Notes under the pieces: generated by a model
Database searches by the model: none
The model's input: the letters and a program-made list of their open reading frames with translations, nothing else
Told to the model about the DNA's origin: nothing
Part shown: in pieces, positions 1 through 7,510 of the stretch
How positions within the stretch are numbered: the first letter of the stretch is position 1
How the letters are laid out: the number at the start of each line of letters is the position of its first letter
From: CAYMUG01 sp964393575
Lineage (GTDB): Bacteria; Patescibacteriota; Minisyncoccia; Spechtbacterales; 2-12-FULL-38-22
Assembly: GCA_964393575.1 (NCBI GenBank)
Contig: CAYMUG010000003.1
Location: 1 to 46,795 of the forward strand
DNA length: 46,795 nt
Direction: 5' to 3'
Made by a program: the position numbers and the translations under genes

Positions 1-17
1 CGGAGCTGAGAACTTAC

Positions 18-40
18 AAGCCCCATTCAAGGGGCTTTTA
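18..40 (+). terminator. Intrinsic terminator (upstream gene outside window)
   Basis: Arms AAGCCCC (18-24) and GGGGCTT (31-37) flank a 6-nt loop and are followed by TTTAAATTA. It probably ends a gene that lies before the window. Confidence 0.6.
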
Positions 41-56
41 AATTACTTTAACTTTC

Positions 57-185
57 CGGGGAGATTCGAAAGGCGGACTGAATCGCCGCAGGCGATGAGG
101 GAGCCCGGGCAGGAAGCACTTAGCGAAAACGAGCCGAAGGCGAAGTTTGAGCTTAGTGACTTGACGCCGAATCTCCCCCCCCCGG
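57..185. other. Hairpin-bounded intergenic element, possible structured RNA
   Basis: The outer arms CGGGGAGATTCG (57-68) and CGAATCTCCCCC (168-179) can pair over 12 bp. Inside are a hairpin ATCGCC/GGCGAT (82-87 with 91-96) and a bulged stem AAGCACT/AGTGACTT (114-120 with 155-162). No open reading frame with gene-like composition covers it. A multi-stem RNA or a decayed palindromic repeat are both possible; I recognise no known family. Confidence 0.35.
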
Positions 186-196
186 GGGAGCAAATA

Positions 197-223
197 TAAA
201 AACGGGCAAAATGTCCGTTTTTA
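197..223. terminator. Terminator-like inverted repeat
   Basis: TAAAAACGG and CCGTTTTTA flank a short loop, with A-runs on the left and T-runs on the right, so it could work in either direction. Confidence 0.45.
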
Positions 224-254
224 TTGTACCTAAAACCCTTTTTTACGATATAAT
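224..254 (+). promoter_or_regulatory. Sigma-70-like promoter for the GlsB-family gene
   Basis: A -10 box TATAAT (249-254) has a weak -35 TTGTAC (224-229) with a 19-bp spacer. It lies about 35 bp before the ATG at 289. Confidence 0.45.
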
Positions 255-288
255 GAATAGAGACCGATTATACTTAATATAAAAACAT

Positions 289-537
289 ATGGGAATTATA
301 CTTTGGATAATATTTGGCGGTTTAGTGGGTTGGATTGCCTCTATGGTTATGGGCACTAACGCGCAACAAGGCCTACTGGCTAACATCGTTATCGGCGTCG
401 TTGGGGCTGTAATCGGCGGATGGGTTGTTGGTATTTTCGGAGGAACAGGAGTTACCGGCTTTAATATTTATAGCTTTTTAGTTGCTATACTTGGCGCGGT
501 TTTACTTCTTTGGGTTGCCGGACTTATACGACGCTAA
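289..537 (+). CDS. GlsB/YeaQ/YmgE family membrane protein
   Basis: This 82-residue protein has three hydrophobic helices (about residues 2-21, 30-50 and 57-79) separated by glycine-rich turns. It shows the family pattern: GGLVGWIAS near the N-terminus, then NIVIGVVGAVIGGW and a C-terminal LGAVLLLWV helix. The length fits the transglycosylase-associated (Transgly_assoc) family of small inner-membrane proteins, often linked to stress; the biochemical role is unknown even in model species. The ATG at 289 follows an AT-rich leader without an SD, as in most of the housekeeping genes here. It appears to be transcribed alone. Confidence 0.85.
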   Translation: MGIILWIIFGGLVGWIASMVMGTNAQQGLLANIVIGVVGAVIGGWVVGIFGGTGVTGFNIYSFLVAILGAVLLLWVAGLIRR

Positions 538-648
538 AAGCTACAAGTTAATAAAAAGTTCGGAATTTGATATAACGAATATAAATTGGTTACCACAATA
601 ATTTGTGGTAATTTTTAATTAGTTCGTGGCTCGCGAAAGGAGGGCGCC

Positions 649-843
649 ATGAGAGACAAAATTTTCGAGGTATTTTTAGCTATTGGTATGGCGATTCTAT
701 ATGCCGTGCTATATGCGGGGTTTGCGTTTATTAGCTTAGAATGGATTTTCCCTTTTATGATTGACCACACTTTCTGGTTTGTTGCATTAGCTGCTACAGG
801 TGGCGGATTAATAGGTTCCTTAGAAGTCATTAAGTTGCTTTAA
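649..843 (+). CDS. Small two-helix membrane protein, unknown
   Basis: The 64-residue product has two hydrophobic segments (about residues 7-29 and 37-60) with few charged residues except at the ends. I recognise no family. It is likely real because a strong SD (AAAGGAGG) sits about 8 bases before the ATG and a clean terminator follows 20 bases after the stop. It belongs to the group of single small genes with strong SD sequences in this window. The overlapping frame on the other strand is a shadow. Confidence 0.65.
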   Translation: MRDKIFEVFLAIGMAILYAVLYAGFAFISLEWIFPFMIDHTFWFVALAATGGGLIGSLEVIKLL

Positions 844-863
844 GCAACAAAATTGGAGCTGTA

Positions 864-892
864 GCGGGTACAGAATTGTACCCGCTTTTTTA
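864..892 (+). terminator. Intrinsic terminator after the 64-aa membrane protein
   Basis: A perfect stem GCGGGTAC/GTACCCGC (864-871 with 878-885) is followed by TTTTTTA. Confidence 0.9.
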
Positions 893-908
893 TGTCCAAA
901 TTTAAAAT

Positions 909-1205
909 CTAACTTCCACCCCCTCGTTGAAAGCGCACAACAAAGAATGTCCCTGTCCAGGAACCTATTACAAGCGGAATAAGATATAAAATATTCTCTG
1001 TAAAACTTATAATACCGAACGCGATAAGTATGTATACTATAGCGCCGGAGGAAGCTGCTACTACAGGGCGTTTTTGCGCAACTGCGGCTGTGTAGTGCGT
1101 GTTCAACGCGTCAATCACTGCGTACGCGACAAGAATACCGATTGCAATGAAAAAATTAAACTCATTCCACAGCTTAGGAAGTTCTATATAAAAAAATTCG
1201 CTCAT
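909..1205 (-). CDS. Small integral membrane protein, unknown
   Basis: Starting at the internal Met that gives MSEFFYIEL, the product has 98 residues with three predicted helices (roughly residues 18-36, 50-68 and 73-92). A GTFFVVRFQRGG tail ends it, probably on the cytoplasmic side. An upstream in-frame start adds eight residues but has no support. No SD precedes either start. I cannot assign it to a named family. The arrangement somewhat resembles small domain-of-unknown-function membrane proteins, but the similarity is too weak to name one. Confidence 0.6.
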   Translation of the reverse strand: MSEFFYIELPKLWNEFNFFIAIGILVAYAVIDALNTHYTAAVAQKRPVVAASSGAIVYILIAFGIISFTENILYLIPLVIGSWTGTFFVVRFQRGGGS

Positions 1206-1290
1206 AATTATAGTGTACCAAATAATCACACTGGATATTAGAGCTAATTTATGATAATTTAATTTTAGTTCCTAAAACAGGGAGGAAGCT

Positions 1291-1632
1291 ATGGGTGCCG
1301 GCAGGAAGATTTTCAAAAGTGAAGAGAATAACCCTTTTCTGGAAAACCAGATTAATGCTGCTGCCCGGACTATCTCTTTAGTCGGTAAAAATAGAACCCT
1401 AACTCTGGATGATGTATTTCGGAAATTGGCGGAAGCCGAACGTGAGACAAACTTTGTTTGTGGTTTTGTTGAGTTATACGAAAAAAATAAGGAATATATA
1501 GACCTGCTAAAAGAGCACCTTGTCTATAGAGGGTTTGTTGTAATAAGTTCAGACAACCTTGTATCGCTAACTCAAAAAGGTAAACAACGCGCCGAAACTC
1601 CCCTGCCTCATCAAATAGAACAAAGTCTTTAG
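1291..1632 (+). CDS. Hypothetical protein with winged-helix-like C-terminus
   Basis: This 113-residue soluble protein is preceded by a good SD (GGGAGG, 7 bases before the ATG). The region around residues 36-105 looks like a small winged helix: a helical stretch, then GFVVISSDNLVSLTQKGKQRAE, where a beta wing ends in the LTxKGxxRA pattern common in HTH regulators. A DNA-binding role is only an inference. It stands alone, with a terminator about 120 bases downstream. Confidence 0.6.
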   Translation: MGAGRKIFKSEENNPFLENQINAAARTISLVGKNRTLTLDDVFRKLAEAERETNFVCGFVELYEKNKEYIDLLKEHLVYRGFVVISSDNLVSLTQKGKQRAETPLPHQIEQSL

Positions 1633-1751
1633 TGTGTACATGCGTGCTGATAACCCCATGCCATACCATTATAGGCCCTGCTTCACGGATAGCATGTTCT
1701 GACCTTTAACAGTATCCTCTTCAAAAGCGCTTAATCCAAGTCCACACCAAA

Positions 1752-1787
1752 AAGCCCACACGCTTTCTGCGGTGTGGGCTTTTTTTG
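1752..1787. terminator. Terminator with GTGTGGGCT stem
   Basis: Stem AGCCCACAC/GTGTGGGCT (1753-1761 with 1772-1780), then seven Ts. A-runs on the left side make it plausible on the other strand too, for the gene ending at 1884. Its sequence resembles the terminators at 13219 and 16924. Confidence 0.8.
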
Positions 1788-1789
1788 AT

Positions 1790-1818
1790 GACATATTGAA
1801 GTAAAACTTCAATATGTC
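1790..1818. repeat. Perfect 12-bp inverted repeat
   Basis: GACATATTGAAG (1790-1801) and CTTCAATATGTC (1807-1818) pair perfectly around a 5-nt loop. No U-run follows on either strand, so this is not a standard terminator. It could be an operator or mRNA 3' stabiliser. Confidence 0.6.
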
Positions 1819-1883
1819 TTATGAGATTGGTGTTTCAATCTACAAACAGCAAAACAGAAGGATGGTATGCTTCCGATTTCGAA

Positions 1884-2393
1884 TTATTTCAAATCCCAGG
1901 AAGCGGTAAAACCGGGAAGGTTGCCATCATTTGGAATGACGACCGTAGACCAGGGCTGTAAATCAGATAGAGTTCCGGAGCTTGTCACTTTCATATAACC
2001 ACTGTTTTCTGCGGTTCCCGCAAGCCCTCCGCGGGTTTCACTGTGAACAATCCACTGTGCGCCTGCCGCAAGTTGCTTCTCTTTCTCTGCTACAACAGAG
2101 CCCTCATTATCATAAAATGAAAGAGTTACTCTCTGTTCGTTGGAGCCGGTATTATTAATACTGACAAAGGTGTACTGTCCCGGAGCAATCCCATCCTGCC
2201 AGAAGGAGCCATACCACGCAGCATGTTCTTCCTCAAACGGTGGGGGTGTTGATTTTGTTGAACGCGAAGGACGCTCTTGAGCGTTGAGGAATCCTCCCGT
2301 AAAAACGAACAACCCGGCTATTACAAGCATTGTTACAAAACTGCCTGCAAGTGCTGCTGCAAGATATTTCGTGTTATAAGAAGCTTTAAGCAT
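1884..2393 (-). CDS. Membrane-anchored extracytoplasmic protein, unknown
   Basis: The 169-residue product has an N-terminal hydrophobic helix (about residues 12-34) acting as uncleaved anchor or signal, then a Pro/Ser-rich linker (residues 40-53). After it comes a domain of about 115 residues rich in beta-forming stretches (YTFVSINNTGSNEQRVTLSFYDNEG). The domain resembles an immunoglobulin-like or carbohydrate-type beta sandwich, but I cannot name a family. It is probably displayed outside the membrane. No SD is present and it seems to be a single-gene unit. Confidence 0.65.
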   Translation of the reverse strand: MLKASYNTKYLAAALAGSFVTMLVIAGLFVFTGGFLNAQERPSRSTKSTPPPFEEEHAAWYGSFWQDGIAPGQYTFVSINNTGSNEQRVTLSFYDNEGSVVAEKEKQLAAGAQWIVHSETRGGLAGTAENSGYMKVTSSGTLSDLQPWSTVVIPNDGNLPGFTASWDLK

Positions 2394-2599
2394 AGTATTG
2401 ATGATTTAATTATTTATATTATTTTTCGACCTTTCCGTGTTTTTTATATTTTGTGATTTTACCCTATCATAGCAAATACGCGAGTCAATCCGAAAATCAT
2501 AACCATCCAAGACACAGTATAGTTTTATTTCATATTCCGCTCTATAATATTGAAATCAAAATCCAGCAAGACAACCGGGGTCTAACCCTCTGCTTATTG

Positions 2600-2628
2600 T
2601 TGCAACTATATAATATATGCTTTATAAT
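2600..2628 (+). promoter_or_regulatory. Sigma-70 promoter of the V-ATPase operon
   Basis: -35 TTGCAA (2600-2605) and -10 TATAAT (2623-2628) are separated by exactly 17 bp. The first gene of the operon begins about 40 bases further on. Confidence 0.7.
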
Positions 2629-2667
2629 ATTGGATGGAATATTAAGGGGTTTTAAATAAAAATAAAT

Positions 2668-2982
2668 ATGAACTCAGTTAAAAAAATTAAAGAAGCTGAA
2701 AAACAGGCCGCAGATATAATACAGGACGCCGAACGAAAGGCCAAAGATTCTGTTGCAGAAGCCAAAAAGGAACAAAAAAATCAAATTGAAAACTTTAAAC
2801 AGGAACTGGAAGAAGAAAGGAGGATTATTTTAGAGAGAGCGGAAGAGAAGCTTAAAGAATCTTTTAGAGAAAAGGAAGAAGCAAACAAAGAAAATATAAA
2901 AAATATTCGGGGTAAAGCCGGGCAAAACAAAAAAGCGGCTTTAGAGTTTGTATATGGCCATATTGCAAATGCAGAAAATTAG
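2668..2982 (+). CDS. V-type ATPase coiled-coil subunit (G/H-like, NtpF position)
   Basis: This 104-residue protein is nearly all charged heptad-like helix (KKIKEAEKQAADIIQDAERKA...). That is the pattern of the peripheral-stalk subunit called G or H in V/A-type ATPases and NtpF in Enterococcus hirae. It would pair with subunit E to form the stator that holds the catalytic head still. Position supports this: it is the first gene of the operon, directly before subunit I, as ntpF is. Its 3' end overlaps the start of subunit I. Sequence alone would only say coiled coil. Confidence 0.75.
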   Translation: MNSVKKIKEAEKQAADIIQDAERKAKDSVAEAKKEQKNQIENFKQELEEERRIILERAEEKLKESFREKEEANKENIKNIRGKAGQNKKAALEFVYGHIANAEN

Positions 2983-4924
2983 GATTTTTGCGCACACGAA
3001 TGACGCAAAAAAAATGCTCAACATCGCCCAAAAACACGGGGCTATTGAGTTTAAAGAAGTGGGAGACGGACAAAAGACCTTAGCCGATAACCCCCCAACA
3101 AGCACTTTTACTGAATCTCTTCCTGAAGTAGAGAGGGCTTCTGAATTTTTAAAACAATATTGCCCCCTCAAGAAAGTGAAAGGAGATGATCTCGCTTTTA
3201 CGGAAAAGGAGCGCAAGCAACTTTTATATGAATATGATTGGCGCTCCGTTGTTGAAAATACATTGCATCTGCAGGACAATATTAGGCAATGCAAGCAGAA
3301 AATCAAAGAATTGCAGGAAAGAGAAAATAGTATAACCCCATGGAAAACTCTTCCCGTGTCTATACCTGACGAATTGCATACAAAAAACACAGAAACCGCC
3401 CTCCTTATAAGTTCGCGGGCAAAAAAGGACGCGCCCGGGTTGAGGGATATTTTAAAAGAAAAAGATATACCCGCCGAAATTATTTGGGAAGGGGGTACAG
3501 ACGAAAATAGCCGGGAATCTTCTGGAGGCAGGCATGCAGTAACGTTCCTTAAAGAACACAAAAATAAAACATTAGAAGTTTTAAGGGAAAACGGGTGGGA
3601 CAGTATAGAGCTTCCGGACCGCGGGGAGACCCCTGCTAAAGACCTGGAGATAACAAAAAAGGAAAGAGAGGAAAAAGAAAAAGAACTCGGATTGATGGAG
3701 GATAAAGCCAGAAATCTCGCAGGCGAATATACTTATGTGTTACTCCTCTCCCTGAAAGATATGATGGCGTGGGAAAAAGACAAGGAAGAGGTGACATCAT
3801 TAGCGCGAAAGACAGATTCAGTGCTTGTATTTGAAGGATGGTGCCCGGAAAAGAAGCTTAAGCCGCTAAAACGACAGCTTAAAAAAAGCGTAAAAGCATG
3901 CCATATACAAGAAATCAAGCCCCGCAAAGGTGAAGTTCCCCCGACAGAGATAGATAACAAATCCTGGATCAAACCCCTTGAATCTGTAACCCGCCTCTAC
4001 GGACTTCCGGGCTATAAAGATATGGACCCTACTCCTTATTTGGCGGGATTTTTTGTTATATCTTTCGGGCTGGCACTTACCGACCTGGGTTACGGAATTT
4101 TTCTTATGATCGCCTCAGTAACAGCATTGAAACTTTTGAAGGCAGAAGGAGGTACAAAGTTTTATCTTAAAACACTTTTTGCAGGCGGGGCTGCCGCTTC
4201 TTTCTTCGGGCTTTTAACCGGAGGGTTTCTGGGTATAGACCCCTCTGCTCTACCCTCCGCGCTTCAACGCATACAGAAATTTGACCTTATAGAGAATCCC
4301 CTTCCCATTTTCTACTTTTCACTTGGTATAGGTGTGGTTCAGGTTTTGTTCGGTATGGTGCTTAAAATTATAAGGGAATATAAGAATCAAAATATTAAAG
4401 AAGGAATAATTACCCAGGGGCCGTGGATTTTTTTCTTCGTAGCTGCTATCTTATACGGTATTACGCGTATAGGTTATATAGAGTCAATGCGAGAGGTGTT
4501 TTTGTGGGCTGTTTACATTTCTCCGGTGCTCATAGTTTTGTCGGGAATATTAAACGGCAGGACAATTGCAGGAAGGGCAAGCAAGGGTTTTACCGCTCTA
4601 TATAGTGGTGTAGGATATTTTTCGGATATACTCTCATATTCCCGTATATTCGCCTTAGGGCTGGCTACCACTGCCCTGGCCTTTTCTGTGAACCTGATAG
4701 CAATGATATTAATTGACACAGTTCCCGTTTTGGGTTATCTTTTAGCAGGTGTGGTATTTATAGGGGGACACCTTTTTAATATTGTTATAAACACACTTGG
4801 AGCTTTTATACACAGTGCACGGCTTCAGTTTGTAGAGTTTTTCGGAAAATTTATAGAAGATACCGGAAAAAGCTTCAAGCCCTTGCGGCGTGAAAGTTCA
4901 TTTTTGAGACAAAACGCCGATTAA
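2954..4924 (+). CDS. ntpI: V-type ATP synthase subunit I (membrane stator)
   Basis: Subunit I (the a-subunit homologue) forms the ion half-channels next to the rotor ring and anchors the peripheral stalks. The N-terminal 330 residues are a charged cytoplasmic domain with coiled coils. The C-terminal half has about seven or eight membrane helices starting near LAGFFVISFGLALTDLGYG, with the conserved segment GYFSDILSYSRIFALGLAT and the closing GAFIHSARLQFVEFFGKF. Its length (656) is normal for the family. I chose the ATG at 2954 (MAILQMQK), which matches family N-termini; an upstream TTG at 2948 and a later ATG at 2969 are alternatives. It overlaps the previous gene by 29 bases and has no SD. 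Confidence 0.93.
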   Translation: MAILQMQKIRIFAHTNDAKKMLNIAQKHGAIEFKEVGDGQKTLADNPPTSTFTESLPEVERASEFLKQYCPLKKVKGDDLAFTEKERKQLLYEYDWRSVVENTLHLQDNIRQCKQKIKELQERENSITPWKTLPVSIPDELHTKNTETALLISSRAKKDAPGLRDILKEKDIPAEIIWEGGTDENSRESSGGRHAVTFLKEHKNKTLEVLRENGWDSIELPDRGETPAKDLEITKKEREEKEKELGLMEDKARNLAGEYTYVLLLSLKDMMAWEKDKEEVTSLARKTDSVLVFEGWCPEKKLKPLKRQLKKSVKACHIQEIKPRKGEVPPTEIDNKSWIKPLESVTRLYGLPGYKDMDPTPYLAGFFVISFGLALTDLGYGIFLMIASVTALKLLKAEGGTKFYLKTLFAGGAAASFFGLLTGGFLGIDPSALPSALQRIQKFDLIENPLPIFYFSLGIGVVQVLFGMVLKIIREYKNQNIKEGIITQGPWIFFFVAAILYGITRIGYIESMREVFLWAVYISPVLIVLSGILNGRTIAGRASKGFTALYSGVGYFSDILSYSRIFALGLATTALAFSVNLIAMILIDTVPVLGYLLAGVVFIGGHLFNIVINTLGAFIHSARLQFVEFFGKFIEDTGKSFKPLRRESSFLRQNAD

Positions 4925-4941
4925 AATTAACTTACTTTAAT

Positions 4942-5412
4942 ATGGATTTAGCATTAGTATTTGTTTTTATAGGAGCCGCTATAGCGGCAGCTTTGGGATT
5001 CAGCGGATCCGCCATAGGAATGGGTCGTGCAGGCCAAGCGGCCACAGGAGTAGCTACAGAAAAGCCAAACCTTTTCGGGAAAATACTCCTTATGCAGGCA
5101 CTCCCCGGTTCGCAGGGAATATACGGTCTGGTTGGCGCCTTTCTTATTCTTAACTTTGCCGGAGTATTCGGCGGAGGCGGCGAAGAGGCGTTAACCCTCA
5201 GCCAGGGCCTTCAATATATGGCAGCGAGCTTACCTATAGGCATAGCGGGAATTTTATCCGGCATATACCAAGGCGGTGTATCCGCTTCAGGAATTTCCAT
5301 GATAGCTAAAGATGAAGAAGGTATAGGCCGCGCTATAATATTTTCGGTTATGGTAGAGACGTGGGCTATCTTCGGGGTTCTCATAAGCTTTATTCTTCTT
5401 ATTTCAGTTTAG
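4942..5412 (+). CDS. ntpK: V-type ATP synthase subunit K (rotor proteolipid)
   Basis: The 156-residue protein is a duplicated double hairpin of four membrane helices, the 16-kDa form of the rotor subunit. The ion-carrying carboxylate is Glu139 in helix 4 (VMVETWAIFG). In helix 2 the equivalent carboxylate is missing and the motif is LPGSQGIYG. Residues that bind Na+ in E. hirae NtpK (Leu61, Thr64, Gln65, Gln110, Glu139) correspond to Leu54, Ser57, Gln58, Gln110 and Glu139 here, so Na+ coupling is likely. It sits 17 bases after subunit I and 2 bases before subunit E. Confidence 0.95.
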   Translation: MDLALVFVFIGAAIAAALGFSGSAIGMGRAGQAATGVATEKPNLFGKILLMQALPGSQGIYGLVGAFLILNFAGVFGGGGEEALTLSQGLQYMAASLPIGIAGILSGIYQGGVSASGISMIAKDEEGIGRAIIFSVMVETWAIFGVLISFILLISV

Positions 5413-5414
5413 AC

Positions 5415-5981
5415 ATGGCGTTAACGCATATCATAGAAAAAATAAAAAAGGACGCTGAGAAAGAAGCCGAGAAAATCCTTTCCCGCGCTGAGCATGAGAA
5501 GAAAGAAATACAGAAAGATACGGAAAATCAAAAAGAAAAGATTAAGCGTGATTTTGACGCTGAAACAAAAAAGATTCTTAATAAAAGAAAACGATCTTTC
5601 TCAGGCAAAAAACAACAGGAGTTTAATATGGCAATTGAAAAAGAAAAGAGAAGCCTGATTGACGAAACATTTCAGGAAGCGCTGGAAAAGTTAAGAAGTA
5701 TGTCAAAAGAAGAATATATAAAACTGTTGGAGTCCAGAATAAGCGGAACATTAAAAAATGAAGACGTAAAACAAGTTATGTGCCCTCCCGACAGAAAAGA
5801 AGAGACCGAAGAGGTGCTTTCCCGCCTGGGATTAAAGGCGGATATAGTTCCCGGAGAAAATATCAAAGAAGGGGTTAAGATTATCGGCGATGATTTTGAG
5901 TATGACTTAACGTTTGAGAGTATACTCAGCCAGAAAAAGAAAGAGCTGGAACCTGAAGTTGCAAGAATATTGTTTAGCTAA
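5415..5981 (+). CDS. ntpE: V-type ATP synthase subunit E (peripheral stalk)
   Basis: The 188-residue product starts with about 85 residues of charged coiled coil (HIIEKIKKDAEKEAEKILSRAE), followed by a globular C-terminal domain ending in FESILSQKKKELEPEVARILF. This is the arrangement of subunit E, which together with the G/H coiled-coil protein forms the stator stalk clamped to the top of the A/B hexamer. The ATG at 5415 directly follows the subunit K stop; the longer frame into ntpK is not needed. Length is typical. Confidence 0.92.
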   Translation: MALTHIIEKIKKDAEKEAEKILSRAEHEKKEIQKDTENQKEKIKRDFDAETKKILNKRKRSFSGKKQQEFNMAIEKEKRSLIDETFQEALEKLRSMSKEEYIKLLESRISGTLKNEDVKQVMCPPDRKEETEEVLSRLGLKADIVPGENIKEGVKIIGDDFEYDLTFESILSQKKKELEPEVARILFS

Positions 5982-6018
5982 ACAAAGTGCCGGGCATTTA
6001 AAGATCAATTTCAAATAT

Positions 6019-6972
6019 ATGAGTGATGCATACATACACAGCGCAAGCAGGTTAAAAGCGCGGGAAGGTTCCGGGTATTTACTTTCTCCGAAACAGAGGA
6101 GGCAACTTCTTGACGCTGAAAGAAAAGAGGAGTTTGAAAGTATTTTGGAGACAACGTTCTTATCTGCTTTTTTAGAAAATTCCGAGGAAAAAAAAGATGT
6201 AGACAAAGCCCTCGAGGATTGCCTTCTGGCAACAAAAGAGCTATTAGATGAGATATCCCCCAACAGCTATATAATGGATGTATTATGGTACAGATATGAT
6301 TTCGCCAACCTGAAAATTATACTCAAAGGTATTCGCGGTAATTTTTCGGAAGAGGCAATTATCGGATTATGTCATCCTTTCGGAAAGCATGACGCCCGCT
6401 ACCTCTTGCAGGCGGTGCAGAAGGAAAAAACTGAATTCCTGCCGCAAGAAGCACGTGAGGCCGTGGAGGCAAGCGAAAGAGTGAATTATCCGTACTTAAT
6501 AGACTTTCACCTGGACTCCGCCTATATTGAGATGGTAGAGAGAATGGTTGATAGCATATCCGGCGAGGGGTTGTTTCTTAAAAAATACGCTTCTGCGTTT
6601 GTAGATATCTTTAATATAAAATCCGCTCTTCGCGAAAATACTCTCCGGGATTATGTAGATATCCCTAACGCTTTAAAGTCGGGAATAGAAAAAGACAAGG
6701 CACTTGATAAACTTTCCGAAATGGGAGGTGAAAAGTTTTGGCAGGACGCTGTAAGAGAATACAAAGAGAGCGGCCATTTTACCCTGCTGGAGAGGCGGTT
6801 TGACGATTATATGCTTGATTTTCTTAAGTGGGAAAGTTTAGCAAATCTTTTTTCACCTGCCACTCTTTTTTATTTCTTTGAAGCCAAAAAAAATGATATC
6901 CGAACAATAAAAAGTTTGCACGTCTTTAAGTCCACAGGAAGAGACAGCGAATACATAAAAAGTTATGCCTGA
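6019..6972 (+). CDS. ntpC: V-type ATP synthase subunit C (rotor cap, d-like)
   Basis: The 317-residue protein is predicted to be mostly helical and matches subunit C (eukaryotic d, AtpC), a funnel-shaped adaptor that sits on the membrane ring and receives the central shaft D/F. Family features include the N-terminal YIHSASRLKAREGSGYLLS, the middle NSYIMDVLWYRYDFANLKIILKG, and the repeat-like YIEMVERMVD...IFNIKSALR. I placed the start at the ATG at 6019, which leaves a short gap after subunit E. Its stop overlaps the start of subunit F by 8 bases, so the two are translationally linked. Confidence 0.9.
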   Translation: MSDAYIHSASRLKAREGSGYLLSPKQRRQLLDAERKEEFESILETTFLSAFLENSEEKKDVDKALEDCLLATKELLDEISPNSYIMDVLWYRYDFANLKIILKGIRGNFSEEAIIGLCHPFGKHDARYLLQAVQKEKTEFLPQEAREAVEASERVNYPYLIDFHLDSAYIEMVERMVDSISGEGLFLKKYASAFVDIFNIKSALRENTLRDYVDIPNALKSGIEKDKALDKLSEMGGEKFWQDAVREYKESGHFTLLERRFDDYMLDFLKWESLANLFSPATLFYFFEAKKNDIRTIKSLHVFKSTGRDSEYIKSYA

Positions 6973-7300
6973 AGAAGAAAAAACAAAATACAAAGCAGCT
7001 GTAGTAGGTCCCAAGGATGTAGTAGCCGGACTTAAAGCATTGGGTCTGGAGGTTTTTCATGCTTCCGGCGGAGAAGAAGCCGTTGAACACATAAAAAACA
7101 TTAAACAGTCACAGGAGCACGCCGTAGTTCTTATCCCGGAATCCATATCTGAACAAATTCCCGCAGACGAATTTGCCGAATTATCGGAAGGAAATCTGCC
7201 CGCTATTGTATCTATTCCTGGAATAGAAGGAGCAACCGGAAACGGCAACCGGCGCATCAAAGAGCTGAGTGAGAAAGCTCTGGGAACATCTGTAATATAA
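6965..7300 (+). CDS. ntpG: V-type ATP synthase subunit F (central shaft)
   Basis: At 111 residues this fits subunit F (NtpG in Enterococcus), a small Rossmann-like protein bound to shaft subunit D. Visible features are the first strand AAVVGPKDVVAGLKALGLEVF, the motif HAVVLIPESISEQI, and the loop PAIVSIPGIEG, which parallels the conserved PxIxxIP of the family. It overlaps subunit C by 8 bases. A 210-base gap with repeats separates it from subunit A. Confidence 0.9.
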   Translation: MPEEEKTKYKAAVVGPKDVVAGLKALGLEVFHASGGEEAVEHIKNIKQSQEHAVVLIPESISEQIPADEFAELSEGNLPAIVSIPGIEGATGNGNRRIKELSEKALGTSVI

Positions 7301-7304
7301 ATTT

Positions 7305-7505
7305 AAGCTCGGCCTACGGCCTCGCTTCAAATCCTAAATTCTAATATCCCTGCCTGCCGGCAGGCGGGGAAATCCTAAACAAATACAAAATTCAAATGTT
7401 ATAAATCCTAAACCGTTTTGAATTTGATATTTTGGTCATTTGATATTGTTTAGAACTTAGTGTAGTTTTGGATTTAGGATTTATTTTGTGAGCCGAAGGC
7501 GATCA
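7305..7505. repeat. Palindromic intergenic block inside the V-ATPase operon
   Basis: This 200-base AT-rich gap carries a GC-rich palindrome CCTGCCGGCAGG (7353-7364) and distant complementary arms AAATCCTA (7329-7336) and TAGGATTT (7475-7482), with weak pairing between. It has no coding potential. It looks like the spreading palindromic filler seen in other gaps of this window. It may slow or attenuate transcription between the F and A genes. Confidence 0.5.
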
Positions 7506-7510
7506 AAATT

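Noticed and set aside
2453..2659. 68-codon frame before the V-ATPase operon
   Set aside because: It crosses the operon promoter, has no SD or recognisable domain, and its composition matches intergenic DNA.
2941..3561. 206-codon antisense frame within subunit I
   Set aside because: It is the mirror of a clear V-ATPase subunit, with Cys/Ser-rich composition typical of shadow frames.
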